64,000 bases of DNA from CAUPWF01 sp036656615 (GTDB taxonomy: Bacteria > Bacillota > Clostridia > Lachnospirales > Lachnospiraceae), in assembly GCA_036656615.1 (NCBI GenBank), contig JAVXHY010000007.1:1-64000 (forward strand), read 5' to 3'. Shown piece by piece: positions 8,414 to 16,517 of this stretch; positions within the stretch are counted from its first letter, which is position 1; every line of letters starts with the position of its first letter. Under the pieces are notes generated by a model that saw only the letters and a program-made list of their open reading frames with translations, made no database searches and was not told the DNA's origin. Made by a program: the position numbers and the translations under genes.

Positions 8414-9670
8414 TTATAAATACTTTGTTTTCAAAGTTATCTCATGATCTTTTTCTCCTGGTTTTATGATTAATTTCCCTGGCAAAATACAGTCCATAAC
8501 AGGACAAATATTTAAACAAAGATGACAACCTACACATTGATCCTCAATCAGTTTTGGCTTTCTTTCATTTTCTATCCACTCGATTGCCTGATGTCCACCA
8601 TCAAAGCATGATATATAACACCTTCCACAACCAACACATTTCTGCTCATCAAATTGTGGTAAGATTTTATAAGTACGATCTAGATCATCTGCTCCTACAA
8701 TATTGGGCAGAGCACGTCCAACTAATTCTTGTAAATGTTCAATTCCTTTTTCTTCCATAAAATGGGACAACCCACTAATCATATCTTCCACAATGCGATA
8801 GCCATATTGCATAACTGCTGTAGTCACTTGAATATTGGAAGCTCCAAGCAAAATGAATTCTAATACATCTCGCCATGTCTCAATACCACCAATACCGGTA
8901 ATTGGTATATCTTTTAATTTTGGATCATGTTTCATATCTGAAATAAAACGAAGTGCAATTGGTTTGACTGCTGCTCCAGAGTATCCGGATATCGATGATT
9001 TTCCATTAACGATTGGCATACCTGTCATATGGTCTATATCTATATTTGTAATAGATTTCACCGTGTTAATTGCTGCAATTCCTTTTGCTCCACCTTCTAT
9101 ACATGCAATAGCTGGAATTTCCATATTTCCCAGATTAGGTGTCATTTTTGCAATAACCGGAAGATTCGTTGCCGTTGAAACCACTTCACAATAATGTTTT
9201 ACAAGTTCTGGATTTTGTCCTACATCAGATCCCATAGTGGAAGATGTCATTTGTGGACATGAAAAATTACATTCAATCATGTCTACGCCCACTTTTGTTA
9301 CTTCTTTTGCAAGGTAACTCCATTCTTCATCATTACTGCCCATAATACTGGCAACGATTACTTTACTTGGAAAATCTTTCTTTAATTTCTTCATATAATC
9401 TAAATTATCTACCAAAGGCTTGTCTGAAATCATTTCCATATTCTTGAATCCAATCCATGGTGTTCCTTCTTTGCTTGCAATATCAAATCTAGGAGAACAT
9501 TCATTTGGAATAAAAACACCGATTGTTTTATAATAAATACCGCCCCATCCTGCCTCTAGTGCTTTTGCACACATCTCATAATTGCTACCTACTGGAGAGG
9601 AAGATAAGAAAAACGGATTCTCACATTTCACTCCCAAAAAATCAATTGATAAATCTTTCTTTAAAGCCAT
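8414..9670 (-). CDS. preA: NAD-dependent dihydropyrimidine dehydrogenase, PreA subunit
   Basis: 418 residues: an FMN-binding dihydroorotate-dehydrogenase-like barrel (about 1-310) followed by a two-cluster ferredoxin domain with CVGCGRCYISC and CVGCHLCLNIC near 345-395. Barrel motifs include FFLSSSPVGSNYEM, IECNFSCPQM, MGSDVGQNPELV, VIAKMTPNLG and GIGGIETW. It reduces uracil or thymine at the FMN, taking electrons from PreT. I moved the start to the internal ATG at 9670, which has AAAGGAG 7 nt upstream; the more distal ATG overlaps that Shine-Dalgarno. The equivalent of the mammalian catalytic Cys loop reads GSDVGQ, as I also recall for E. coli PreA. preT ends 17 bp upstream. Confidence 0.93.
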   Translation of the reverse strand: MALKKDLSIDFLGVKCENPFFLSSSPVGSNYEMCAKALEAGWGGIYYKTIGVFIPNECSPRFDIASKEGTPWIGFKNMEMISDKPLVDNLDYMKKLKKDFPSKVIVASIMGSNDEEWSYLAKEVTKVGVDMIECNFSCPQMTSSTMGSDVGQNPELVKHYCEVVSTATNLPVIAKMTPNLGNMEIPAIACIEGGAKGIAAINTVKSITNIDIDHMTGMPIVNGKSSISGYSGAAVKPIALRFISDMKHDPKLKDIPITGIGGIETWRDVLEFILLGASNIQVTTAVMQYGYRIVEDMISGLSHFMEEKGIEHLQELVGRALPNIVGADDLDRTYKILPQFDEQKCVGCGRCYISCFDGGHQAIEWIENERKPKLIEDQCVGCHLCLNICPVMDCILPGKLIIKPGEKDHEITLKTKYL

Positions 9671-9687
9671 ATCCATTCTCCTTTCAT

Positions 9688-10899
9688 CTAGCTCAAATAT
9701 GTCTCAATTTGAACTGCTGCTTCTTTCCCATCTGCAACTGCCTCAACAACTGTTTTGCCCTTTCCGTGTGCCATATCTCCACCTATATATACTCCAGATC
9801 CAAAATCAACTTCTGCATACTCACTTGCAAGCTCTTGTCCTATTGCAAATATAATTTGGTCTGCTTTTACGGTCATCTCTGACTCTCCATCACGTCCTAT
9901 GCATCTCAATGCACTAACTTTTCCATTCTTTCCAATAATCTCCTTTGGTGCAAATTGTGTGAAAATAGGAATTCCCATATTTTGTACAAAGGAAACCTCA
10001 TCCATATCCGCTGGAGCTTCTTCTACCGTTCTACGATAGATAATCATTGCATTTTTAGCACCTAACTGTTTTGCTGTAGTCACACAATCCATAGCTACAT
10101 CGCCACCACCAATTACAATTACATTGTCTTTTAATTTCACAGTTTTTGTTTCCATTTTAGATTTTTCCAAGAAATTCATAGCACTTACAACTCCATCTAA
10201 ATCCATGCCTGCAATATCAATCGTTTTCGATTTCCAAAGACCTATGCCAACAAATACCGCATTGTATTCTTTTTTTAACTCTTCCAATCTTTTCAAATCT
10301 ATTTTTTGTTTAAATTTAAATTTTACTCCTGCTTTTTCAATCAAGGAAATATCAAAATCAACAACCTTCTGTGGCAGTCTGGTAGGCACAATTCCATAAG
10401 TTAAGACTCCACCTGCCTGTTCTTTTTCTTCATAGACTGTTACTTCATAACCTTTCAATGCTAATTCACGGGCACAGCTCAAAGAAGCTGGTCCAGCACC
10501 AATACAGGCAACTTTCTTACCATTCTTTGCTTCTGGTTTTATAAAATTCATCTCTTCTTTTTCTTCTTCCTCTACAAGGAATCTTTGAATTTTTCCAATA
10601 TTAATTGGCTTATCTATTCCACATCGGCTACAGGCTTCTTCACAAAGTCTTCCATAAGGACATATTCTTGCACAGCTTCCCGCCAATGGATTATTTTCGC
10701 GAATCGTTTCTGCTGCTCCTTTTATATTCTTAAACCGAAAAGAACGTATGAATTTTGCAGGATTTGTTCCTGCTGGGCATCCTTTGCTGCAAGGTGCATC
10801 GTGGCAAAGTAAACAGCGAGATGCCTCTTCCATCGCTCTTCTGTAGTCATAGCCTTGTTCCATTTCTTCCGCATACGCTTTGATCATTATTTTACTCAT
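9688..10899 (-). CDS. preT: NAD-dependent dihydropyrimidine dehydrogenase, PreT subunit
   Basis: 403 residues, related to the glutamate synthase small subunit. The N-terminal alpha-helical domain binds two 4Fe-4S clusters (CLLCHDAPCSKGCPAGTNP and GSCARICPYGRLCEEAC). Next come two dinucleotide folds: GAGPASLSCARELA (FAD) near 133 and VIGGGDVAMDC (NAD(P)H) near 250, and a terminal AIGQEL...GVYIGGDMAHG FAD motif. It oxidises NADH and passes electrons to PreA. The gene lies 37 bp behind the DUF1097 gene. A glutamate synthase beta chain is excluded by the absence of gltB and by the partner preA. Confidence 0.93.
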   Translation of the reverse strand: MSKIMIKAYAEEMEQGYDYRRAMEEASRCLLCHDAPCSKGCPAGTNPAKFIRSFRFKNIKGAAETIRENNPLAGSCARICPYGRLCEEACSRCGIDKPINIGKIQRFLVEEEEKEEMNFIKPEAKNGKKVACIGAGPASLSCARELALKGYEVTVYEEKEQAGGVLTYGIVPTRLPQKVVDFDISLIEKAGVKFKFKQKIDLKRLEELKKEYNAVFVGIGLWKSKTIDIAGMDLDGVVSAMNFLEKSKMETKTVKLKDNVIVIGGGDVAMDCVTTAKQLGAKNAMIIYRRTVEEAPADMDEVSFVQNMGIPIFTQFAPKEIIGKNGKVSALRCIGRDGESEMTVKADQIIFAIGQELASEYAEVDFGSGVYIGGDMAHGKGKTVVEAVADGKEAAVQIETYLS

Positions 10900-10936
10900 G
10901 GCAATTTCCTTTCTTTTTGCTTTAACGTTATCATAC

Positions 10937-11473
10937 CTACTCTAGTTCAGCTGGTTTATCTTCTAGAAATTTAGCAACAATCCAATCCTTTTTTTCTTTC
11001 TTTTGTTTGGCAAATTTTTTATAAATAAATCTTCCAAGATAATCACTGCCAAGACCTACAAGATTACCAAGAAATAAGGAAACACATAAAAGCTTCCAAT
11101 CACCTCCAGTTGCAAATGCTGAAAAGCCTCCCATAAATGTACATGGAACTACTTTTGTCAAATCACAGTGTGCTAGAAAACATATGACCCATGTAAAGAA
11201 TCCTGTACACAGAGCACTAAAGATATAACCATTAGAAATCTTTCCTCCAAGCATAATAATTGTTACCCCAATTAAAATACCTGCGTAATTACTGCACATA
11301 GACCTGACAAATCCCTTTGGTCCACAGCCAGCGGTAAAGTAAGATGTACATCCTACAAAACCAAGCCACCCTGCAATAAAAGGACTTGCAGCAAAAAATG
11401 TACTAAAACCAGCCCAAATTCCACATACAACCCCACTGCCTAATGCATTTGCCATAATAAAGCCAAATCCCAT
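10937..11473 (-). CDS. DUF1097-family membrane protein (YcdZ-like), candidate transport component of the pyrimidine regulon
   Basis: 178 residues with about five hydrophobic segments and a basic cytoplasmic tail (KKFAKQKKEKKDW). It matches DUF1097 by length and by GWLGFVGCTSYFTAGC in the second segment and CTFMGGFSAFATGGDWK before the last. No function is established for the family as far as I know. As first gene of the unit with preTA and hydA, it may take up a base or dihydropyrimidine or release a product; this is inference from position alone. The window holds no recognisable UraA, RutG or NCS1 permease. AAAGGAGG precedes the ATG. Confidence 0.72.
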   Translation of the reverse strand: MGFGFIMANALGSGVVCGIWAGFSTFFAASPFIAGWLGFVGCTSYFTAGCGPKGFVRSMCSNYAGILIGVTIIMLGGKISNGYIFSALCTGFFTWVICFLAHCDLTKVVPCTFMGGFSAFATGGDWKLLCVSLFLGNLVGLGSDYLGRFIYKKFAKQKKEKKDWIVAKFLEDKPAELE

Positions 11474-11526
11474 CCTATTTTCCTCCTTTGAATTTATATT
11501 CTAGTTTGCTAATTGCTTATAAATGC

Positions 11527-11616
11527 ATTGTACAGGATACATGATAGGTCAAGTAAAGAGTAAAGCTCATCTTTTTTTGACTAATTATTAACAATTTTAT
11601 TGTAACTCTCCCTTTA
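11527..11616 (-). promoter_or_regulatory. Regulon box 1 and promoter of the DUF1097-preTA-hydA unit
   Basis: On the minus strand TAAAGGGAGAGTT (11604-11616) is followed after 46 bp by TTTACT (11552-11557), a 19-bp spacer and TACAAT (11527-11532). An inverted repeat, TTACAAT/ATTGTTAA, lies directly after the box. The spacer contains TATCATG then TATCCTG as a direct repeat. The same layout occurs at 6,877 and 2,365. Confidence 0.6.
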
Positions 11617-11751
11617 TTTTTATTTGTTATCAACAGATTATCTCTATTTTTTTAAATTTTTTTAGATGTGTTTTATGTAAAAACCAATACGTTCTTCATA
11701 TTGAGCGTTATGTTTATAACGAGGATATCCCCTCCACCAACTAGAGAGTTC

Positions 11752-12612
11752 CTATTTTTTTTTAATTGGAATAAGAATTTTAGTTACTTGTTCTTCTTTA
11801 TTGTTCAGATCAATAGGGGAGATAATAAATTTCTCTGTTGCAGGGCCCGTAATGGTATATCCACCTTCAAGTATCCATCTTTTTAAAGCAATGTAGGTCT
11901 TAAAAATCTCATCATAATCTCCCGTATGAATTGCAGAAGCTGCCAAAAATCCTCCAAATTTTCTTATCTTTGCTCCTCTTTCTTCCACTGGTTTTACTTG
12001 AATACTAAATTCAATATCACAGTCTGTAGAAAGAAATTGTCCACATATCTCTGTATAATATGTAACAAAAACAGGACCACACACCTCTAGATTATCTTTT
12101 CTTGCTTCTTCATTAATGGCAATCCAGCGGTCCAAATTAACATCCTCATTACGATAAGATTTTATAACCGATCTTGTTCCATACAAATAACTGTAAGGAA
12201 TGTTCTCTACTGCAAAATACTCCTGATTTTTCCCTTCCTTTTGACTTTGAAGAAGATTTTCGCCTTCTTCAATTCGCTTTACAAAAATTTGACTTTCCGT
12301 ATATATTTTTTGTAAAGTTGAAATTTCATTTTCTATTTCCGTTAATTTTATTTGAATATTTTTACCTAATTCTTCTGCCGTGTTTTTCTCAACTGTCTTC
12401 TTAATATCCTTGAGTCCTAGACCCATTAAACGCAATTGGCGTATGATAAACACCGTTACTAGCTGGTTTTCAGTATAATATCTATAATTACTAGTTTCCT
12501 TCCTAAGACAAGGTACTAAAAGTTTAATTTCATCATAATACCTTAATGTTTTAATAGGCAGCTTACATATTTTAGATACTTCGCCAATTGAATAATATTT
12601 TTCTTTCTTCAT
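11752..12612 (-). CDS. MerR-family transcriptional regulator with GyrI-like effector domain (BmrR-like)
   Basis: 286 residues. The N-terminal winged helix is classic MerR (YYSIGEVSKICKLPIKTLRYYDEIKLL, wing SNYRYYTENQL, about 4-75). A dimerisation coiled coil follows (KLTEIENEISTLQKIYTES), then a GyrI-like ligand domain (about 125-286) with FGGFLAASAIHTGDYDEI and WILEGGYTITGPATEKFI. Such proteins sense small molecules and remodel promoters with 19-bp spacers. The next unit downstream is the pyrimidine regulon, two of whose promoters have 19-bp spacers, so control of it is a reasonable guess. Control of the divergent LUD gene is the other. I chose the ATG at 12612 (GGAGG 8 nt upstream) over an in-frame GTG 9 bp earlier. 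A CGTTAT/ATAACG hairpin lies behind the stop. Confidence 0.88.
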   Translation of the reverse strand: MKKEKYYSIGEVSKICKLPIKTLRYYDEIKLLVPCLRKETSNYRYYTENQLVTVFIIRQLRLMGLGLKDIKKTVEKNTAEELGKNIQIKLTEIENEISTLQKIYTESQIFVKRIEEGENLLQSQKEGKNQEYFAVENIPYSYLYGTRSVIKSYRNEDVNLDRWIAINEEARKDNLEVCGPVFVTYYTEICGQFLSTDCDIEFSIQVKPVEERGAKIRKFGGFLAASAIHTGDYDEIFKTYIALKRWILEGGYTITGPATEKFIISPIDLNNKEEQVTKILIPIKKK

Positions 12613-12655
12613 GTCAAACACCTCCAGGTCAACTATTAGATTTTGTTAATTTTAT

Positions 12656-12771
12656 AACTACCTATATAATACTAGATTATTTTTTCTCTAAAATCAAGGG
12701 ATTTTATAAATATATAATAACTGAAATCAGTTCAATTATAAACATAATATGCTATAATTATATAGGTAGTT
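12656..12771. promoter_or_regulatory. Divergent promoter region with a perfect 15-bp inverted pair between the MerR and LUD genes
   Basis: AACTACCTATATAAT (12656-12670) and its exact complement (12757-12771) flank the region. Each copy lies just downstream of a -10-like hexamer when read in its own gene's direction. For the plus strand the promoter is TTCAAT (12731-12736), 16 bp, TATAAT (12753-12758); for the minus strand TTGATT (12691-12696) then TAGTAT or TATTAT. Placement over the start sites suggests a common repressor or autoregulation by the MerR protein. Confidence 0.6.
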
Positions 12772-12798
12772 CAGTGCATCATATAAGGAGGTATTTTT

Positions 12799-13434
12799 AT
12801 GAATCCAAAACAACAAACCTATGCAATTCTTGCTGAATCTGTATTGGGAAACTTTAAAAAAAGAGGAATTGACGGATATTATTGCGATACCAGCGCTCAG
12901 GCTGTAGAAAAAGCATTGCAGTTAATGGAACCTAGCTCCACGATTGCTTATGGCGGTTCTGAAACATTAAAAGAAACCGGCATGATAGAAGCCCTTTCTC
13001 ATTCTTCCCACCACCTCATACTACGGGAGCAGGCGGTTACCAAAGAAGAAAAAAAAGAAATAGCCAGACAGACCATTGTCTCTGACTACTTCTTTATGAG
13101 TTCTAATGCAATTACACTAGATGGTGAATTAATTAATATGGATGGCACAGGTTCCCGACTCTGCTACCTCATCTATGGTCCAGAACATGTCATCATACTA
13201 GCTGGTATGAATAAAATCGTTGTAGATGTAGAAACAGGTATCAAGCGCGTGAAAAATGTTGCTGCGCCACCAAATGGCGTCCGTCTGAACACCCAGACCC
13301 CTTGTGCCCTTACTGGTCACTGCAATGATTGCTACAGTCCAGGCTGTATGTGCTGTGAATGTGTAATCACACGGAAATCTAGAGTTCCAGGCCGCATAAA
13401 AGTAATCTTAATTGGCGAAGAATTGGGATATTAA
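12799..13434 (+). CDS. LUD-domain protein (LutC/DUF162-like, COG1556)
   Basis: 211 residues covering one LUD domain. Landmarks are the AIAxxxxGNFKKRGIDGYY-like start, STIAYGGSETLKETGMIEAL (about 53-72), SDYFFMSSNAITLDGELINMDGTGSR (about 100-125) and GPEHVIILAGMNKIV. Many LUD proteins act with LutA/LutB in lactate oxidation; none of those is present here, so the role is open. The C-terminal part has a Cys cluster (CALTGHCNDC, then CMCCECV), seen in the stand-alone clostridial versions and perhaps a metal or Fe-S site. It is one of two protein genes on the plus strand and is transcribed divergently from the MerR gene. AAGGAGG lies 7 nt before the ATG. Its stop overlaps the aspS stop. Confidence 0.85.
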   Translation: MNPKQQTYAILAESVLGNFKKRGIDGYYCDTSAQAVEKALQLMEPSSTIAYGGSETLKETGMIEALSHSSHHLILREQAVTKEEKKEIARQTIVSDYFFMSSNAITLDGELINMDGTGSRLCYLIYGPEHVIILAGMNKIVVDVETGIKRVKNVAAPPNGVRLNTQTPCALTGHCNDCYSPGCMCCECVITRKSRVPGRIKVILIGEELGY

Positions 13435-15224
13435 TCTAAGGAAAGCTTAGCCAATTCGATTCCTAATTCTTCTAATTGCTTTTCATCTACAACATTTGGC
13501 GCTTCTGACATTAAATCAGAGGCGTCTTTTACTTTTGGAAAAGCAATCACATCTCGAATACTATCCTCTTTGGCCATTAGCATAATCAAACGATCCAAAC
13601 CATAAGCAAGTCCTGCATGTGGAGGCACACCATATTTAAATGCGCTAAGCAAGTATCCAAATTGTTCTTCTGCCAGCTCTTTTGTAAAGCCCAACAGTTC
13701 GAACATTTTCGATTGTACTTCATTTTGGAAGATACGGACACTTCCGCCCCCGATTTCTGTACCATTTAACACAATATCATATGCCTTTGCCCGTACTTTA
13801 CCTGGATCTGTATCTAGTAATGCAATATCTTCATCCATTGGCATGGTAAATGGATGATGCATCGCTGTATAACGATTCTGTTCCTCATTCCATTCCAATA
13901 ATGGGAATTCCGTTACCCATAAGAATCGATATTCCCCTTTATCCAAAAGATCCATTTGTCTTGCCAATTCCAAACGTAAATTTCCCAACACATCATACAC
14001 TACACTATTTTGATCTGCTGCAAATAATAACAAATCTCCTGGTTTTCCATTCATTGCCTTTATTAAGTCATTTAGCTCTTCTTCTGTCATGAATTTTGCA
14101 AAAGACGATTTATAAGTACCATCTAGATTGATCACGAGGTAAGCAAGTCCTTTTGCACCAAAATCCTTAGCGAAATCTACAAGCTTATCAATCTTTTTAC
14201 GGGGCATATCACCTAATCCCTTGGCATTGATACCTCGCACACTTCCGCCTTGTTCAATGGCACCTTTAAACACTGCAAATTCACAGTTTCTAACCATTTC
14301 CGTGACATCTTGTAATTCCATTCCAAAACGGGTGTCCGGCTTGTCAGATCCAAAACGATCCATGGCTTCCTGCCAAGTCATTCTAGGAATCGGCAGCGCA
14401 ACATGTACACCTAATAATTCTTCAAATAACTTTGCAAGTAATCGTTCATTTACATCAATCACATCATCTACATCTACAAACGAAAGCTCCATATCAATTT
14501 GTGTGAATTCTGGTTGACGATCTGCCCGTAAATCTTCATCACGGAAGCATTTTACAATTTGGAAATAACGATCATAACCAGAACACATTAATAATTGCTT
14601 ATATATTTGGGGCGACTGTGGCAGCGCATAAAAATTACCCGGATGTACCCTGCTTGGGACCAAATAGTCTCTAGCACCTTCCGGGGTGCTTTTCATAAGC
14701 ATGGGAGTTTCAATTTCCAGAAATCCCTCTTCTGCCAAAAACAAACGAGTCAAGGTAGCTGCCTTGCTTCTCATCATAAGATTGCGCTGAAGATCTGGTC
14801 TTCTAAGGTCTAAGTAGCGATATTTTAACCGCAGCTCTTCCTTGGTCTTGCTGCTTTCCTCAATTGGAAATGGAGGGGTCTCTGACTCAGACAGCACACG
14901 TAAATGAGTCGCCCTTATTTCAATCTCACCAGTAGCCAAATGATCATTTACTGCACCAGAACGTGCTTCTACCTTTCCCACTACCGCCACAACAAATTCA
15001 CTGCGAAGCTTCCCTGCCTGTTCGAATTCCGCTTCACCAATACTGCCATTTTCAAATATTAATTGTAAGATTCCTGTACGGTCCCTCAAATCTACAAATA
15101 CAATTCCACCTTTATTACGTCCTTTTTGTACCCAGCCCATTACCGTTACTGTTTCCCCTATATTACTGCTGGAAAGTTCTCCACATCGATGGGTCCGTTT
15201 TAATCCTTGCATTGATTCTGCCAT
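13431..15224 (-). CDS. aspS: Aspartyl-tRNA synthetase
   Basis: 597 residues, a full-length bacterial-type AspRS. The N-terminal OB fold binds the anticodon (GETVTVMGWVQKGRNKGGIVFVDLRDRTG, about 27-55). Class II motifs follow: motif 2 FQIVKCFRDEDLRADRQPEFTQIDME near 215-240, the GAD insertion domain about 300-415, and motif 3 GLAYGLDRLIMLM near 555. It charges tRNA-Asp; whether it also charges tRNA-Asn cannot be seen here. It follows hisS at 30 bp, a common clostridial pairing, and ends by overlapping the stop of the convergent LUD gene. Confidence 0.98.
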   Translation of the reverse strand: MAESMQGLKRTHRCGELSSSNIGETVTVMGWVQKGRNKGGIVFVDLRDRTGILQLIFENGSIGEAEFEQAGKLRSEFVVAVVGKVEARSGAVNDHLATGEIEIRATHLRVLSESETPPFPIEESSKTKEELRLKYRYLDLRRPDLQRNLMMRSKAATLTRLFLAEEGFLEIETPMLMKSTPEGARDYLVPSRVHPGNFYALPQSPQIYKQLLMCSGYDRYFQIVKCFRDEDLRADRQPEFTQIDMELSFVDVDDVIDVNERLLAKLFEELLGVHVALPIPRMTWQEAMDRFGSDKPDTRFGMELQDVTEMVRNCEFAVFKGAIEQGGSVRGINAKGLGDMPRKKIDKLVDFAKDFGAKGLAYLVINLDGTYKSSFAKFMTEEELNDLIKAMNGKPGDLLLFAADQNSVVYDVLGNLRLELARQMDLLDKGEYRFLWVTEFPLLEWNEEQNRYTAMHHPFTMPMDEDIALLDTDPGKVRAKAYDIVLNGTEIGGGSVRIFQNEVQSKMFELLGFTKELAEEQFGYLLSAFKYGVPPHAGLAYGLDRLIMLMAKEDSIRDVIAFPKVKDASDLMSEAPNVVDEKQLEELGIELAKLSLD

Positions 15225-15254
15225 TGTTATTTTCCTTCCATTCTGATTTTCTGA

Positions 15255-16517
15255 TCAATCATTCCAACTATCACAAAAAAATTCTGTAATTTGTTGATAG
15301 CCTTCTTCCAGTAACTGTTCCTTCTGAAACTTCCTGTTTTTCTTCATATTGGCAACCATGGTCTGTTTTCCTGCTGCCCTTTCTGTCTTTGCTAACTCAA
15401 GCACTTTTAAGATCCCCTCTGCAGGTATCTCTTTTTCTATTAAGAATGCTATTTTCTGCTTACTGGTAGGAATCTGATAGCCTCTCTCCAATAATAACAT
15501 CACAATTCGTTCAAATCCAATGGAAATTCCACATGCACAGGTTTCCTGTCCAGTAAATTTGCCGATCATTTCATCGTACCTTCCGCCACCACCAACAGAA
15601 CCACCAAATTCATCCATGGCCACCTCAAAAATCGTTCCCGTGTAGTAGGACATTCCTCTGACTAAGGTTGGATCAAAAACAATACGAAACTGGGCTTCTT
15701 TTGCACATTCTACACTGTTCATAATACATGCTAAACCATCTGCCACCTGAGAGGACAGATGACCTTCCAGCTTCTCTTTGCAATAGCGGACCCCTTCAAT
15801 ATCACCTGTAATCATTTGAAATAATTCTAAATATCGTTGAATAGATTCCTGTGAAAATCCACTTGATTCTAATTCATTGGACACTCCATCTAACCCTATT
15901 TTATCCATCTTATCCAATATAATAAAGATGGTGTCATAATCCGATTCCGAAAATCCACTATAAGCTGCCATGGCTTTTAGAATTCTTCTATCATTGATAC
16001 GAATTGTGAAATTTTTAAATTCTAATTTTCCCAGCAATGCAGTGGATGCCAAAATCAATTCAATTTCCGCTAGATTTCCCGGTTCCCCCAGGATATCAAT
16101 ATCACACTGCATAAATTGACGAAACCGTCCCCTTTGTGGCCTATCAGCCCTCCATACATTTCCAATTTGCAACGCTTTAAATGGAGACGGAAGTTCATTG
16201 ATATGATTGGAATAATATCTGGAAAGTGGCACTGTCAAATCATAGCGAAGCCCACCATCTACCACTTGCTCTTCGGTCTGTGCTTCTGAAAGCTTGAGCT
16301 TTTCTCCACGTTTCAGTATCTTAAATATCAGCTTTTCATTTTCTCCACCTTGTTTACTGGACAGATTTTCCATATGCTCAATACAAGGTGTTTCCATAGA
16401 TGCAAATCCATAAGCTCCATAGGTTTCCTTAATTAATTGAATCACATAATCTCGAATCTCCATTTCTTTTGGCAGCATATCCTTCATGCCGGTCATTGGT
16501 TTCTTCTTTAACGCCAT
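15255..16517 (-). CDS. hisS: Histidyl-tRNA synthetase
   Basis: 420 residues, class II synthetase. Motifs visible: GMKDMLPKEMEIRDYV at the N terminus, motif 2 in QIGNVWRADRPQRGRFRQFMQCDID (about 110-135), and the histidine-specific LVRGMSYYTGTIFE and GGGRYDEMIGKF (about 265-300), then GISIGFERI. The C-terminal anticodon domain is about 325-420. I set the start at the ATG at 16517, since AAGGAG is 7 nt before it but is too close to the ATG at 16523. It overlaps the end of hemZ by 10 nt, indicating translational coupling. Confidence 0.97.
   Translation of the reverse strand: MALKKKPMTGMKDMLPKEMEIRDYVIQLIKETYGAYGFASMETPCIEHMENLSSKQGGENEKLIFKILKRGEKLKLSEAQTEEQVVDGGLRYDLTVPLSRYYSNHINELPSPFKALQIGNVWRADRPQRGRFRQFMQCDIDILGEPGNLAEIELILASTALLGKLEFKNFTIRINDRRILKAMAAYSGFSESDYDTIFIILDKMDKIGLDGVSNELESSGFSQESIQRYLELFQMITGDIEGVRYCKEKLEGHLSSQVADGLACIMNSVECAKEAQFRIVFDPTLVRGMSYYTGTIFEVAMDEFGGSVGGGGRYDEMIGKFTGQETCACGISIGFERIVMLLLERGYQIPTSKQKIAFLIEKEIPAEGILKVLELAKTERAAGKQTMVANMKKNRKFQKEQLLEEGYQQITEFFCDSWND

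Noticed and set aside
11533..11551. MerR-type dyad in the 19-bp spacer of the preTA promoter
   Set aside because: The spacer holds a direct repeat (TATCATG, TATCCTG) and no inverted repeat, so spacer length alone supports MerR control and a binding dyad cannot be claimed.
11703..11738. Terminator of the MerR gene
   Set aside because: CGTTAT/ATAACG and GAGG/CCTC hairpins exist but no T-run follows closely; left as a note in the gene entry.
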